From assembly GCA_020444065.1 (NCBI GenBank), contig JAHLLQ010000003.1:320979-384978 (forward strand): DNA of 64,000 nt, written 5' to 3'. This document shows, one piece after another, positions 33,753-42,067 of the stretch. How positions within the stretch are numbered: the stretch's first letter is position 1; each line of letters opens with the position of its first letter. Under the pieces are notes generated by a model. The model did no database searches. It worked only from the letters and a program-made list of their open reading frames with translations, and was not told the DNA's origin. The DNA comes from a bacterium. Lineage in GTDB: Bacteria; Sumerlaeota; Sumerlaeia; SLMS01; JAHLLQ01. Position numbers and translations under genes: made by a program.

Positions 33753-34661
33753 TTATTCGCTGGTGCCGGGCTGGGGGATGCCAGCCGGCGGTGGCGGAGG
33801 CGGAACCTGGCCTTCGGCGGGTGCGGGTGCGGGTGCCGGTGCCGGAGCGGCAGGCTGCTCGCCGCCTTCCTGGCCCTGGTAGACCTTGAAGCGCTGCTCG
33901 AGTTCCTCGGCGGACAGGACGCCGCCTTCGGCTGCGGGGGCCTGCTGCTCTTCGGCGTCCGAGAAGGAGCCTTCGGAGACGGCCGCGCGGCCTTCGCGCG
34001 AGGAATCGCTGATGGCGGTACACATCAGGCGAATCGAACGAATGGCGTCGTCGTTGCCCGGGATCACCCAGTCAATCTCGTCCGGATCGCAGTTGGTGTC
34101 CACGACGGCGACGATGGGGATATTGAGCTTCTTGGCTTCCTTGACGGCGATCTGTTCCTTGGACGGGTCGACGATGAACATGACGTCCGGAATGCGATCC
34201 ATCTTCTTAATGCCGTTGAGGTTCTTCTTCAGGGCGGCCATCTCACGGGAGAGGGCTGCCTGCTCTTTCTTGACGTACTGATTAATGGTTCCGTCGTTGA
34301 ACATCTGCTCGAGCTCGATCAGGCGCAGCACGGAGCGACGAATGGTTCCGAAGTTGGTCAGCAGACCACCGAGCCAGCGGTTGTTCACGTAGTGCATCTC
34401 ACAGTTCGTGGCCGCTTCTTCGATGATGTCTTTCGCCTGCTTCTTGGTGCCGACGAACAGGACCGTGGAGCCCTGGGCGACCTCGTCGCGAACGAACTTG
34501 GTGGCGTCGCGCAGAAGACGAAGGGTCTTCTTGAGGTCGATGATGTAGATTCCATTACGCTCGGTGTAGATGTAGGGTTTCATCTTCGGGTTCCAGCGCC
34601 TGCTCTGGTGCCCAAAGTGAACGCCTGCCTCGAGCAACTGCTTCATGGTGACGTTCGACAT
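33753..34661 (-). CDS. rpsB: 30S ribosomal protein S2
   Basis: S2 binds the small-subunit head and is needed for S1 attachment. The start [20 protein letters not shown] has GAGAGG upstream. Signatures include [41 protein letters not shown] and [15 protein letters not shown]; the region [21 protein letters not shown] is standard. The protein is 302 residues, longer than the usual 240-260, because of an acidic then Pro/Ala-rich tail ([21 protein letters not shown]). It heads the rpsB-tsf-pyrH-frr-uppS operon. Confidence 0.98.
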   Translation of the reverse strand: MSNVTMKQLLEAGVHFGHQSRRWNPKMKPYIYTERNGIYIIDLKKTLRLLRDATKFVRDEVAQGSTVLFVGTKKQAKDIIEEAATNCEMHYVNNRWLGGLLTNFGTIRRSVLRLIELEQMFNDGTINQYVKKEQAALSREMAALKKNLNGIKKMDRIPDVMFIVDPSKEQIAVKEAKKLNIPIVAVVDTNCDPDEIDWVIPGNDDAIRSIRLMCTAISDSSREGRAAVSEGSFSDAEEQQAPAAEGGVLSAEELEQRFKVYQGQEGGEQPAAPAPAPAPAPAEGQVPPPPPPAGIPQPGTSE

Positions 34662-34860
34662 GGAGTTACCTCTCCGTTTGGTTTTTTCCTCCGCCCTCGT
34701 CATCTGCGCTCAGGATTCGCGTCGGAGTCGACCCGCTGCGAACACCCCCGAGTGCATCGGAAGGGCGTGTGGATTCTTCGCTCGACCGCGCAATCCGGCC
34801 GAAACGGGCGCTGTTTGTAGGCAAGAGGGGGGGGCACTGCAAGGGGAATTCGGCGGCGAC

Positions 34861-34935
34861 AGGGCGTTCTCATTGCCCCAGGCTCTTCGTTGCGCGGCGG
34901 TCGGCTGCCTCGGGGCGCATACCGTGTTCGTGCTC
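34861..34935 (+). repeat. intergenic repeat family A, half copy
   Basis: AGGGCGTTCTCATTGCCCCA, then CTCTTCGTTGCGCGGCGGTC parallels the half copy at 12164 and the reverse complement of the right half of the full copy at 38974-39099. Confidence 0.55.
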
Positions 34936-34970
34936 AGCGGAACGATGCTCGTTTGTCTCATCGAGTTCGT

Positions 34971-34994
34971 TGCCGGCTGGAAGCCGGCGCTCCC
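34971..34994 (+). repeat. intergenic repeat family D, copy 1
   Basis: TGCCGGCTGGAAGCCGGCG followed by CTCCC is a short palindromic hairpin (GCCGGC-TGGAA-GCCGGC). Near-identical copies lie at 55616 and 58316. Confidence 0.6.
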
Positions 34995-35028
34995 AGGAAG
35001 GGGGGATTGGAGCGGTTCAAATTCAGGG

Positions 35029-35070
35029 TTGACAAAACGGGTCGAGCCCGGTAGTCATAGCGCTATGACT
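35029..35070 (+). promoter_or_regulatory. promoter with palindromic operator for the glycosidase
   Basis: TTGACA at 35029-35034 is a consensus -35. Seventeen bases later comes a weak -10 (TAGTCA), which begins a perfect 18-bp palindrome, AGTCATAGCGCTATGACT, at 35053-35070. A dimeric repressor bound there would cover the -10 and start site. Sugar-regulated genes commonly have this layout; the regulator is not in the window. Confidence 0.6.
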
Positions 35071-35177
35071 GAAATCCGGACAATGTTGCAAAACATGGTG
35101 CAAGAAAGTAAAAAGCAAGAGCAAAGCGCTTCAATCTTCTTTCGCCGGTTGTCCGTACTCTTCTACGGAAAGGACGT

Positions 35178-37070
35178 ATGATGACGCCCCCATATTCTCC
35201 CCAGAGGTCTTTGTTTCGAGTCTTCTCCGGTTTCGGCGCGGTGCTTGTGGCGATGTCGCTGGCGGCTGCCGGGCAGGCCGGTCCGCTGATAAACAGCGTT
35301 CGCACGGATAAGGCGCAGTACAGGACGGGCGACAGCGTGACGGTCACGGTGTCCCTCACGAACACGCTGCCGTACACCTGGAATGGCGAGGTCGGGGTCT
35401 ATCCGCGGCACCTGGGCGCCGGGTTGGGGTTGGACCAGCAGCAGTCGGTTCGGCTGCGCAAGGGGCGTTCGGCGACGTTCAACTTCACGTTCAATGTGAA
35501 CTCACCGGACGACCGGGGTTACCTGGCGGAGGTCTGGTGCTGGCGGGATGGGGTGGCGACGGATCGGGGCTCGACGGCGTTCGATTTCTCGAGCGACTGG
35601 ACGAAGTTCCCGCGGTACGGCTTTCTGACGCAATTCAGCGATCCGACGGATGCGGCGGCCATGATCGATCCGATGCGGGACCACAAGATCAATGCGGTGC
35701 AGTTCTACGATTGGTCGGACGAGCACCACATCAACTACAAGCCCGGGTTCGATTACTGGCAGGATATCGCAGCGCGCGATCCGTGGAATTCGAGGTCGAA
35801 GACGATCGAGCTGATCGACCGGTGCCATGATTACAATATGGCGGCGATGGTCTATCAGCTGATGTACGGCGCGTACGACGAGTACTGGAACGACGGCGTG
35901 CAGCTTTCCTGGGGATCGTTCACGCACTGGGAGTCGACTCAGTACGATCCGAGCGACCAGGATCGGTATGAACTGAACATCTCGGGTTGGGAGACGCCGC
36001 GGATCTATTTCTTCAACCCGGCGAGCCAGGGCTGGCGCGATTGGATCGGCAGCGACATCGCGTACGTGTTCAGCCAGTTCGATTTCGATGGCTGGCACAT
36101 CGATACGGTGGGGGATCGCGGCGAGCTGTACGACTGGGACAAGAACGCGTTCACGCTGGATGCGACGTATGCCGGGTTCGTGAACGACATGCGGTATCGC
36201 TTCGGTTGGGACAAGTTCCTGGCGATCAATACAGTCTCGAATTTCGGCGAGTCACTGGTGGCGCAAAACGCCGAGGTGGACGTGATGTATTCGGAGCTTT
36301 GGGGTGAGTCGGACGAGGATGATTTCTTCGACATCAACGCGACGCTGAATAACATCCGCGGCAATACGCTGAAGAGCAGTGTCCTTGCGGGGTATCTGCA
36401 TTACGATTACGCGAAGGGCTTCTCGTCATCGAATCCCGGGTACGTGCGCGAGCCGGCGATGTTGCTGGCGGACGCGGCAGTGTTTGCGTCGGGCGGCTGG
36501 CACATCGAACTGGGCGACGGGTTGAATGTGCTGACGAACGAGTACTTCCCATCGCACAACCTGATCATGTCGACGGACCTGAAGGCGAAGGTTCTGGACT
36601 ATTACAACTTCGCGGTGGCCTACGAGAATGTGCTTCGGGACAACGTGTGGGACGGCAACAAGCGCGTGGATTACGATCTGGGCGGTTCGATCCCGAGCGG
36701 TTACGACGGGACGGCGAATCGTGTGTGGAAGCTGGCGAAATGGCGCGGTGGGCTGGACGGGGCGAATTACTACGACATCGCGCACCTGATCAATCTGCTG
36801 AACACGAGCGACACGCGCTGGCGCGATCCGGACGGGACGAATGTGACGGTGCCGTCGGTGGTGACGAACAAACCAGTGCGGGTGTACTTCAACGATTCGT
36901 GGGGAACATCGAAGGTCTGGTACGCGAGCCCGGACTTCGAGAACGGCAAGGCGGTCGAGGTGACGGACTACACGACGAACTGGGACGCCAGCCAGGGCCA
37001 GTGGTATGTGGAGTTCACGCTGCCGGAGTTCCAGTACTGGACGATGATCTGGCTGGAGCGGCATTTCTGA
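35178..37070 (+). CDS. GH66 family glycosidase (dextranase-like)
   Basis: GH66 enzymes cleave alpha-1,6-glucans (dextranase) or form cycloisomaltooligosaccharides. The 630-residue protein has a signal peptide (FSGFGAVLVAMSLAAAGQAG), an N-terminal Ig-like strand domain with YRTGDSVTVTVSLTNTLPYTW, and a TIM barrel starting near INAVQFYDWSDEHH. The family nucleophile is Asp309 in FDGWHIDTVGDRG and the acid/base Glu373 in DVMYSELWGESDE. FASGGWHIELGDGLNVLTNEYFPSHNL is also a GH66 hallmark. AAGGA precedes an ATGATG, so the start is 35178 or 35181. The promoter has a strong palindrome. It is probably secreted or periplasmic, feeding on glucan. Confidence 0.92.
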   Translation: MMTPPYSPQRSLFRVFSGFGAVLVAMSLAAAGQAGPLINSVRTDKAQYRTGDSVTVTVSLTNTLPYTWNGEVGVYPRHLGAGLGLDQQQSVRLRKGRSATFNFTFNVNSPDDRGYLAEVWCWRDGVATDRGSTAFDFSSDWTKFPRYGFLTQFSDPTDAAAMIDPMRDHKINAVQFYDWSDEHHINYKPGFDYWQDIAARDPWNSRSKTIELIDRCHDYNMAAMVYQLMYGAYDEYWNDGVQLSWGSFTHWESTQYDPSDQDRYELNISGWETPRIYFFNPASQGWRDWIGSDIAYVFSQFDFDGWHIDTVGDRGELYDWDKNAFTLDATYAGFVNDMRYRFGWDKFLAINTVSNFGESLVAQNAEVDVMYSELWGESDEDDFFDINATLNNIRGNTLKSSVLAGYLHYDYAKGFSSSNPGYVREPAMLLADAAVFASGGWHIELGDGLNVLTNEYFPSHNLIMSTDLKAKVLDYYNFAVAYENVLRDNVWDGNKRVDYDLGGSIPSGYDGTANRVWKLAKWRGGLDGANYYDIAHLINLLNTSDTRWRDPDGTNVTVPSVVTNKPVRVYFNDSWGTSKVWYASPDFENGKAVEVTDYTTNWDASQGQWYVEFTLPEFQYWTMIWLERHF

Positions 37071-37100
37071 GCCAGGGAAGTACGGGAATTCGCTAGATTC

Positions 37101-37140
37101 ACCACGAAGTCACGAAGAGCACGAAGAAGAAGTCGAGAAA
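37101..37140 (+). repeat. triple CACGRA repeat, copy 5
   Basis: The units are ACCACGAAGT, CACGAAGAG and CACGAAGAAGAAG. It lies just after the glycosidase stop and before the paralogue pair. Copy 6 lies just after that pair. Confidence 0.65.
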
Positions 37141-37195
37141 GCGCGTGCATTGACATGCGTACGTGGCGGGCTTAGGGTTTTCGAGGAGGAGTGCG

Positions 37196-38026
37196 ATGGA
37201 ATCCTCGAAACCCAAGCCCGCCCATCCGTATCGCCGCAAGGCGATCCTGCTTACGGTGTTTGCGCTGGGGATGTTCATTGTGCTCTGGCTGGCGGTTCTC
37301 CGGCCGAGGTTTCTGTCAGACGATTATTTCCCTTCCGGCACGAATCTTCAAGTCTCGATCGGTGAGTCCATCGCATCTGGACCCCAGAGCGTGGAAGAGA
37401 TCAGCGCCGGCCCACACGTCTTCCCGGTCGAAGTCTCGGCTTATGTGCATCGGGAGCATCAGCCCTGGGAAACCTATATCGAGGTTGGCGCAGAAGGCAG
37501 TGTCCAATCGATTATCATGCACTGGTCTGAGAACGATCAGTTCTGTACCCTGCACTGGAATGACGGAGGCGGGGTACGTGTCCATCTCAGTCTGCTGAAT
37601 GGTGGGGCCCAAGGGGCATGGAGGCGGACGGATACGGGTGAGTGGGAGGAAGCCGCGCCAGAGTTCAGTCAAATCAGTGACCTTCCGCCGGAGTTGGAGA
37701 ATGTCGCGGAGGAGATTCGAGAGATCGGTGAGGCTTCGCGAGAGGTGAATTTCGGACAGAGCCGACGGTACTTCTGGATGATCGGGACCAAAGGGATCCG
37801 GTCTAGGACCTGGGGCTTCTCGCGGCGCTTGAGCACTCATCGCCACGATCGCTTCCCCAGGAAGGGTGAGCATAAGGACCTGGCTCAATATGCGGTGAAG
37901 ATCTTGGACAGCGTGGTGGAGGAATATGGAGATCAGGATGTAGCTGAGTGGTTTGCAGATATTCCAGCTCAGATGCCAGGATCGAGCGAGAGTTCCAGCT
38001 CGGCCGAATTGCACGAGGGTAGTTGA
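37196..38026 (+). CDS. single-span membrane protein, tandem paralogue 1
   Basis: The 276-residue protein has a basic start with KPAHPYRRKAI, one membrane span (LLTVFALGMFIVLWLAVL) and a soluble domain outside the cytoplasm. The next gene encodes a homologue with the same HPYRRKAI start and the same C-terminal pattern: FGQSRRYFWMIG, HRHDRFPRKGEHKDLAQYAVKILD and VAEWFADIP. No known family is recognised. The start has GAGGAGGAG upstream. The stop is 8 bases before the paralogue start, so the pair is an operon. Repeat copies 5 and 6 bracket the pair. Confidence 0.75.
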   Translation: MESSKPKPAHPYRRKAILLTVFALGMFIVLWLAVLRPRFLSDDYFPSGTNLQVSIGESIASGPQSVEEISAGPHVFPVEVSAYVHREHQPWETYIEVGAEGSVQSIIMHWSENDQFCTLHWNDGGGVRVHLSLLNGGAQGAWRRTDTGEWEEAAPEFSQISDLPPELENVAEEIREIGEASREVNFGQSRRYFWMIGTKGIRSRTWGFSRRLSTHRHDRFPRKGEHKDLAQYAVKILDSVVEEYGDQDVAEWFADIPAQMPGSSESSSSAELHEGS

Positions 38027-38034
38027 GGATTGCC

Positions 38035-38859
38035 ATGGAACCGGAGAACGGCAAACCCGCCCATCCGTATCGTCGCAAGGCGATCGTGCTTATTGTCTTC
38101 GGCGTGGGGACGTTGCTCTTGCTTTGGTTTGCGGTACTGAATCCGCGGATTCTGAGCGATGAGTTCTATCCGAAGGACTCCGACCTGGAGCTGATGGTCT
38201 GGGAGGAGCCGCCGTGGCGGACGAAGATCGACTACGATACGCACTATGGTCCACAGAGGTTGCCGGTTGATTCGTCGGTTTCCATTCAGCATCGCGACCT
38301 TCCATGGCACGTTCAGGTCTGGGAGAATTCGACCGGGCAGATCGGCTTCGTCGTTTTCCAGTGGATTCAAGATGATCAGAGATGGGACTTGATGATTAAC
38401 GACAAGGGCCGGGAAGTCCTGAGTATCTATCTCTACGATACAAAGGTAGTGGGGGGATGGGCGCGGAATCGCGGGGACACCGAGTGGGTGAGGGGAACGC
38501 GCGACTACTACCTCATCGAGGAAATCCCGCCTGACTTGGAGGCCCTCGTCGAGAAGGTGCTCGAGGCGTGGAGGCCGATGGAGCGAAACGACTTCGGGCG
38601 CAATCGCCGATTCGTTTGGGTCTTGAGAGGGGATGGCCTGGCGGCCGATATTGGTGGGATGGTCCCGGATTGGGCGCAGCCTCGCACGCATCAGCGTTTC
38701 CCGCGGAAGGGCGAACACGGGGATCTGGCCGAGTATGCGGTCGATTTGTTGGATGCGGCCATTCAATGCAATGGGGATGAGGATCCGGCGAAGTGGTTTG
38801 AGCACATCCCGCCGCCGACGCCCTCCCCAACGCCGGTGCCGGTGACGCGAGAGGATTGA
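38035..38859 (+). CDS. single-span membrane protein, tandem paralogue 2
   Basis: The 274-residue protein shares KPAHPYRRKAIVLIVFGVG, one membrane span (LIVFGVGTLLLLWFAVL), FGRNRRFVWVL, THQRFPRKGEHGDLAEYAVDLLD and AKWFEHIP with the gene before it. Its middle part (IDYDTHYGPQRLPVDSSVSI) is more divergent. The proline-rich end PTPSPTPVPV is unique to this copy. Function is unknown; the pattern of one membrane anchor plus an external domain suggests an envelope or secreted role. TGAGGA lies before the start. Confidence 0.75.
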   Translation: MEPENGKPAHPYRRKAIVLIVFGVGTLLLLWFAVLNPRILSDEFYPKDSDLELMVWEEPPWRTKIDYDTHYGPQRLPVDSSVSIQHRDLPWHVQVWENSTGQIGFVVFQWIQDDQRWDLMINDKGREVLSIYLYDTKVVGGWARNRGDTEWVRGTRDYYLIEEIPPDLEALVEKVLEAWRPMERNDFGRNRRFVWVLRGDGLAADIGGMVPDWAQPRTHQRFPRKGEHGDLAEYAVDLLDAAIQCNGDEDPAKWFEHIPPPTPSPTPVPVTRED

Positions 38860-38864
38860 ATCTC

Positions 38865-38896
38865 ACCACGAAGACACGAAGAGCACGAAGAAGAAG
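38865..38896 (+). repeat. triple CACGRA repeat, copy 6
   Basis: The units are ACCACGAAGA, CACGAAGAG and CACGAAGAAGAAG. It begins 5 bases after the stop of the second paralogue and is nearly identical to copy 5. Confidence 0.65.
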
Positions 38897-38973
38897 TTGT
38901 GAAGGGGGTCGGGCATGATCCGGGAGAGGCAGGAGAGGCCCGCGGGGAGGAAAACCGGAGTGCTCTCGAGTTT

Positions 38974-39099
38974 CCAGGGCGTTCCATTGTGCCAAGATCG
39001 AGGCGCGCAAGGCCGCGGCCAAAGGGAGCGTACCGATGTACGTGACCGAGGTCGCTGACCGCAGCGCAACGAGGAGACTGGCACAATGGGACGCCCTGG
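38974..39099. repeat. intergenic repeat family A, full element
   Basis: This 126-base element is bounded by 21-base arms (38974-38994 and 39079-39099) that pair with a single mismatch; the left arm starts CCAGGGCGTTCC and the right ends ACGCCCTGG. The centre holds the inverted pair CGTAC-CGAT-GTACG and the self-palindrome GGCCGCGGCC. Half copies lie at 12164 and 34861. Confidence 0.7.
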
Positions 39100-39196
39100 G
39101 GGGGCGACAACAGGGTTGCCTTGACAAGCCGGGGAGCCGGGCGGAGCATTCACACTGCTCTGATTTGTCCTTTTTCCCCCGAGGTTTTGTCTGACG

Positions 39197-40843
39197 ATGA
39201 GTTCTCTGTCGAACTTGCGCCTGAATGTCCGCACTGGTCCCTTGAAAGGGCGCGCTATTGATATGAATACGGATCGGCTGACGGTCGGTCGCGATCCAAG
39301 TTGCGATCTGAAAATCGACGATCCGAAGCTGTCGCGCATTCACGGGTTCTTCGAGTTCGTGAATGGCGAGCTGTATTTCCGCGACAATCACTCGACCAAT
39401 GGTTCATCAATCAATGGCGAGAAGGTGGCGACCCGGAAGCTAACGGTCGGCGATCTGATCAAGCTGGGCGGCACCGAGATGGCGCTGCTCGAGGACAGCG
39501 ATTTCAACACCATCCAGTTCGTGCAAAGCGAATCGATGGTCACGAGCGTGCTGAACACGGCGTCGGTGAGTGCCGATGCCTTGGCGAATAAATTCTCGCA
39601 GATTTTCGACTACTATAAGGACAATCAGCCCGAGATCAGCCCGATCGAGCAGGTGGAACTGGTCCGGACGCAGCGGCTGGTGAACAGCCTGAAGTCGCTG
39701 TACGGCGTGACGCAGAAGATGTCGCAGTTGTTGCCGGTGCACGATCTGCTGGAGGTCATTGCGAACGGTTTGTTCGAGGTCTTTGGCGGCGCGGAGAACT
39801 TGGTGATTCTGCTGTACGAGGAAAAGAAGGGCCAGTTCCTGCCGCGGTATGCGTCGACGCGTGATGGGGACAAGGATGAGGAAACGACGATCAGCACGAC
39901 GGTCTTGAACCAGGCGGTGAAGGACAAGGCGACGCTGGTTGCGAACGACATCGGCAGCGATTCGCGTTTCGCCGCGAGCGAATCGATCGTGGGGTTCGCG
40001 GTGAAGGCAGTGATCTGTGCGCCGCTTGTTGTCGGCGATCGGGTGCTGGGCGCGCTGTATCTCGACAACCGCCAGCGCAATATTCACTACGACGATCTGG
40101 ACGCGGAGGTCGTGACGGCGTTCGCAAACCAGGCCGCGATCGCGCTGGACAACGCGAGGCTGTGCGACAATCTTCAGGAAAGTTACCACCAGACGTTGCA
40201 GGCGCTGGTGAAGGCGATCGAGGCGAAGGATGCCTATACGATGGGCCACACGCAGCGCGTGAAGAAGTACAGTCTCGGCATCGCGCAGGAGATGGGCTTC
40301 GAGCAGGACCATCTGCGCAAACTGGAGATGGCGGCAGAGCTGCACGACATTGGCAAGATCGGCATCAAGGAAGGCATCATCAACAAGCCGGGCGGCTTGA
40401 CCGATACGGAGTACAGTACGATCAAGGCGCACGTGGAGATGGGCGAGAAGATTCTGGGCCCGATCGGTTATCTGCGCGAGCTGTTGCCTTGGATCCGCGG
40501 CCACCACGAACGGTGGGACGGCTCGGGTTATCCAGATGGGTTGAAGGGCGATCACTGTCCGCTCGAGGCGCGCATTCTAGGCGTCGCGGATTCGTTCGAC
40601 GCGATGACGTCGAAGCGTTCGTACAACAAACCGATGACATACAACGAGGCGCTGGATCGGATTAAGGAAGGCGCGGGAAAGACCTACGATCCGGAAGTTG
40701 TCGTGGCGTTTGAGACGTACGTGACGGAATTGTTGCGGCACACGAGCGGTGAATTGGGTGTCGATCCGACTCCTTCGCACACGCCATCGCATTACGCGGC
40801 GCAACCGACGGCCGGGATCGCGGATCCGCCGACGAGTCAGTGA
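39197..40843 (+). CDS. FHA-GAF-HD-GYP signalling protein
   Basis: The 548-residue protein fuses three domains. FHA (about residues 8-95: LTVGRDPSCDLKIDDPKLSRIHG and NHSTNGSSINGEKV) binds phosphothreonine. GAF lies at about 170-325. HD-GYP at about 330-505 has HDIGKIGI near residue 381 and RGHHERWDGSGYPDGLKGD near 435, the full HHExxDGxGYP signature of cyclic-di-GMP phosphodiesterases. The FHA domain could dock onto a Ser/Thr kinase such as the one at 7479, which would tie threonine phosphorylation to c-di-GMP turnover (inference). It is cytoplasmic. A terminator follows. Confidence 0.95.
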   Translation: MSSLSNLRLNVRTGPLKGRAIDMNTDRLTVGRDPSCDLKIDDPKLSRIHGFFEFVNGELYFRDNHSTNGSSINGEKVATRKLTVGDLIKLGGTEMALLEDSDFNTIQFVQSESMVTSVLNTASVSADALANKFSQIFDYYKDNQPEISPIEQVELVRTQRLVNSLKSLYGVTQKMSQLLPVHDLLEVIANGLFEVFGGAENLVILLYEEKKGQFLPRYASTRDGDKDEETTISTTVLNQAVKDKATLVANDIGSDSRFAASESIVGFAVKAVICAPLVVGDRVLGALYLDNRQRNIHYDDLDAEVVTAFANQAAIALDNARLCDNLQESYHQTLQALVKAIEAKDAYTMGHTQRVKKYSLGIAQEMGFEQDHLRKLEMAAELHDIGKIGIKEGIINKPGGLTDTEYSTIKAHVEMGEKILGPIGYLRELLPWIRGHHERWDGSGYPDGLKGDHCPLEARILGVADSFDAMTSKRSYNKPMTYNEALDRIKEGAGKTYDPEVVVAFETYVTELLRHTSGELGVDPTPSHTPSHYAAQPTAGIADPPTSQ

Positions 40844-40872
40844 TTCGCTTCCACGCATGTTAGACAAGAAAC

Positions 40873-40900
40873 GAGCGCCCAGGCGATTGCCCGGGCGCTC
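40873..40900. terminator. bidirectional terminator between convergent genes
   Basis: GAGCGCCC at 40873-40880 pairs with GGGCGCTC at 40893-40900, with an inner GG/CC pair and loop CGATTG, followed by TTCATTTG. It serves the HD-GYP gene, and on the other strand the DUF4384 gene, which ends at 40925. Confidence 0.8.
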
Positions 40901-40924
40901 TTCATTTGTTCCGGTGGTTGGAGA

Positions 40925-41932
40925 TTACCTTTGTAGTCGGATTCGGTACGATTCGTCGGCGCCGTCTTCGAGTCGAACGTGGCGTTCCCATCGATCGTAT
41001 CCGGGCTTCTCGATCATGATGTTGTAGTCACCGGGGGCGAGTTCGAGTTTGAGAGGCGTGCGGCCTTCGTAGTGGCCGTTGACGTAGACGCGGGCGCTGG
41101 TGGGCCAGGTCTTGAGTTCCAGTTCTGCCGGGTCGTCGTAGTGGCGGCTTTCGTAATGATACCGATCGCGGCCTTCGCGGTAGTAACCGTCGCGGTCGTA
41201 AGGTTCGCGCCACCATCCATCCCCGGTAATTGTGATCGTGTGCCAGTCGCGCCCGAATGCGGGAGCATGCCAGGGCGGGCGGGGGGAGACTTCGATGCGA
41301 AGCTGCGCGTTGGAGCGGGCCTGGGCCTTGAGTTCGGCTTCTTCGCGGACGAGCTGCTGAGCATCAGTCTCGGCCTGCTTCTGAAGATTGTTGAAGAGCG
41401 CTTCGGGGGCCTGCTCGCGAATCGGGAAGGCGTCGCCGCCGCGGCTGGGGATGCCGTACCCGGAATGGACCCACCCGTAACGCTGCGTGGTGGCGACGGC
41501 GTAGATTGTGTCGCGCCCGGGCGGACCATCGGCAACGAGTCGATAGCTGCTGTCCGGCAGGCGATAGGTCACGCCGGCTCGCACGCGATTGTCCGGATCA
41601 AAGCGATTGGGGAAAATCTGGCGCGTGATGCCGGAGGGGTCGGTGCTGAAAATGTAGATGTAGGAGTTGCGGTCGACCCGGAAGTAGACGCGGACGTCTT
41701 CGCCGATCCAGTAGCGGCTTTGATCGGTCCACACGTCGACATCGATTCTGCCTGGCCTGTAGTTGGGCGGCAGGGGATCGACGACAATCCCACGGGTGGA
41801 GACGTCGGGTTGGAAGCCGCGGGTCTGATCCTGGCCGATTTTCAGTTGGTTGTCGGCCGGTGCCTGGGCCTGGAGGACTGAGGCGGCCAGCAGCAGGAGT
41901 ATCGAAAGGGCGGTGAAGGTGCGCGTTCTCAT
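40925..41932 (-). CDS. DUF4384 and PEGA domain secreted protein
   Basis: The 335-residue protein starts MRTRTFTALSILLLLAASVL with a cleavable signal ending near LQAQ. A DUF4384 domain follows (IDVDVWTDQSRYWIGEDVRVYFRV to GRDTIYAVATTQ), a fold often seen on the periplasmic side of bacterial kinases. The C-terminus is a PEGA domain (LELKTWPTSARVYVNGHYEG then RTPLKLELAPGDYNIMIEKP), a surface or cell-wall-binding repeat. A Tyr/Arg/Asp-rich linker (YDRDGYYREGRDRYHYESRHY) is between them. The start has GGGAGG upstream. It is divergent from the UbiA-like gene. Confidence 0.87.
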   Translation of the reverse strand: MRTRTFTALSILLLLAASVLQAQAPADNQLKIGQDQTRGFQPDVSTRGIVVDPLPPNYRPGRIDVDVWTDQSRYWIGEDVRVYFRVDRNSYIYIFSTDPSGITRQIFPNRFDPDNRVRAGVTYRLPDSSYRLVADGPPGRDTIYAVATTQRYGWVHSGYGIPSRGGDAFPIREQAPEALFNNLQKQAETDAQQLVREEAELKAQARSNAQLRIEVSPRPPWHAPAFGRDWHTITITGDGWWREPYDRDGYYREGRDRYHYESRHYDDPAELELKTWPTSARVYVNGHYEGRTPLKLELAPGDYNIMIEKPGYDRWERHVRLEDGADESYRIRLQR

Positions 41933-42067
41933 GATGGGCCTCCCGATTGGGGGGATATTCCCGGATGTCCCGGGTGATCCATTGGACAAGGACGGGTTCA
42001 AAAAGGTTCCCGACCAGCCGGTACATATACTGCTCCCGCTTACTTCATCTTCCTCCCGGGGCCTGGA

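Larger units (their letters stand above)
34662..35028. other. intergenic region with repeat A and D copies
   Basis: There is no convincing gene between rpsB and the glycosidase promoter. It holds a half copy of repeat A (34861-34935) and one copy of repeat D (34971-34994). Confidence 0.55.
38860..39196. other. intergenic region dominated by repeats
   Basis: The 337 bases hold copy 6 of the triple repeat (38865-38896) and the full-length repeat A element (38974-39099). No gene is seen. The following gene starts at 39197 with a weak GAGG site. Confidence 0.55.

Noticed and set aside
37101-38900. CACGAAG units considered as a CRISPR array
   Set aside because: The units are adjacent with no spacers of constant length, and no cas gene is present.
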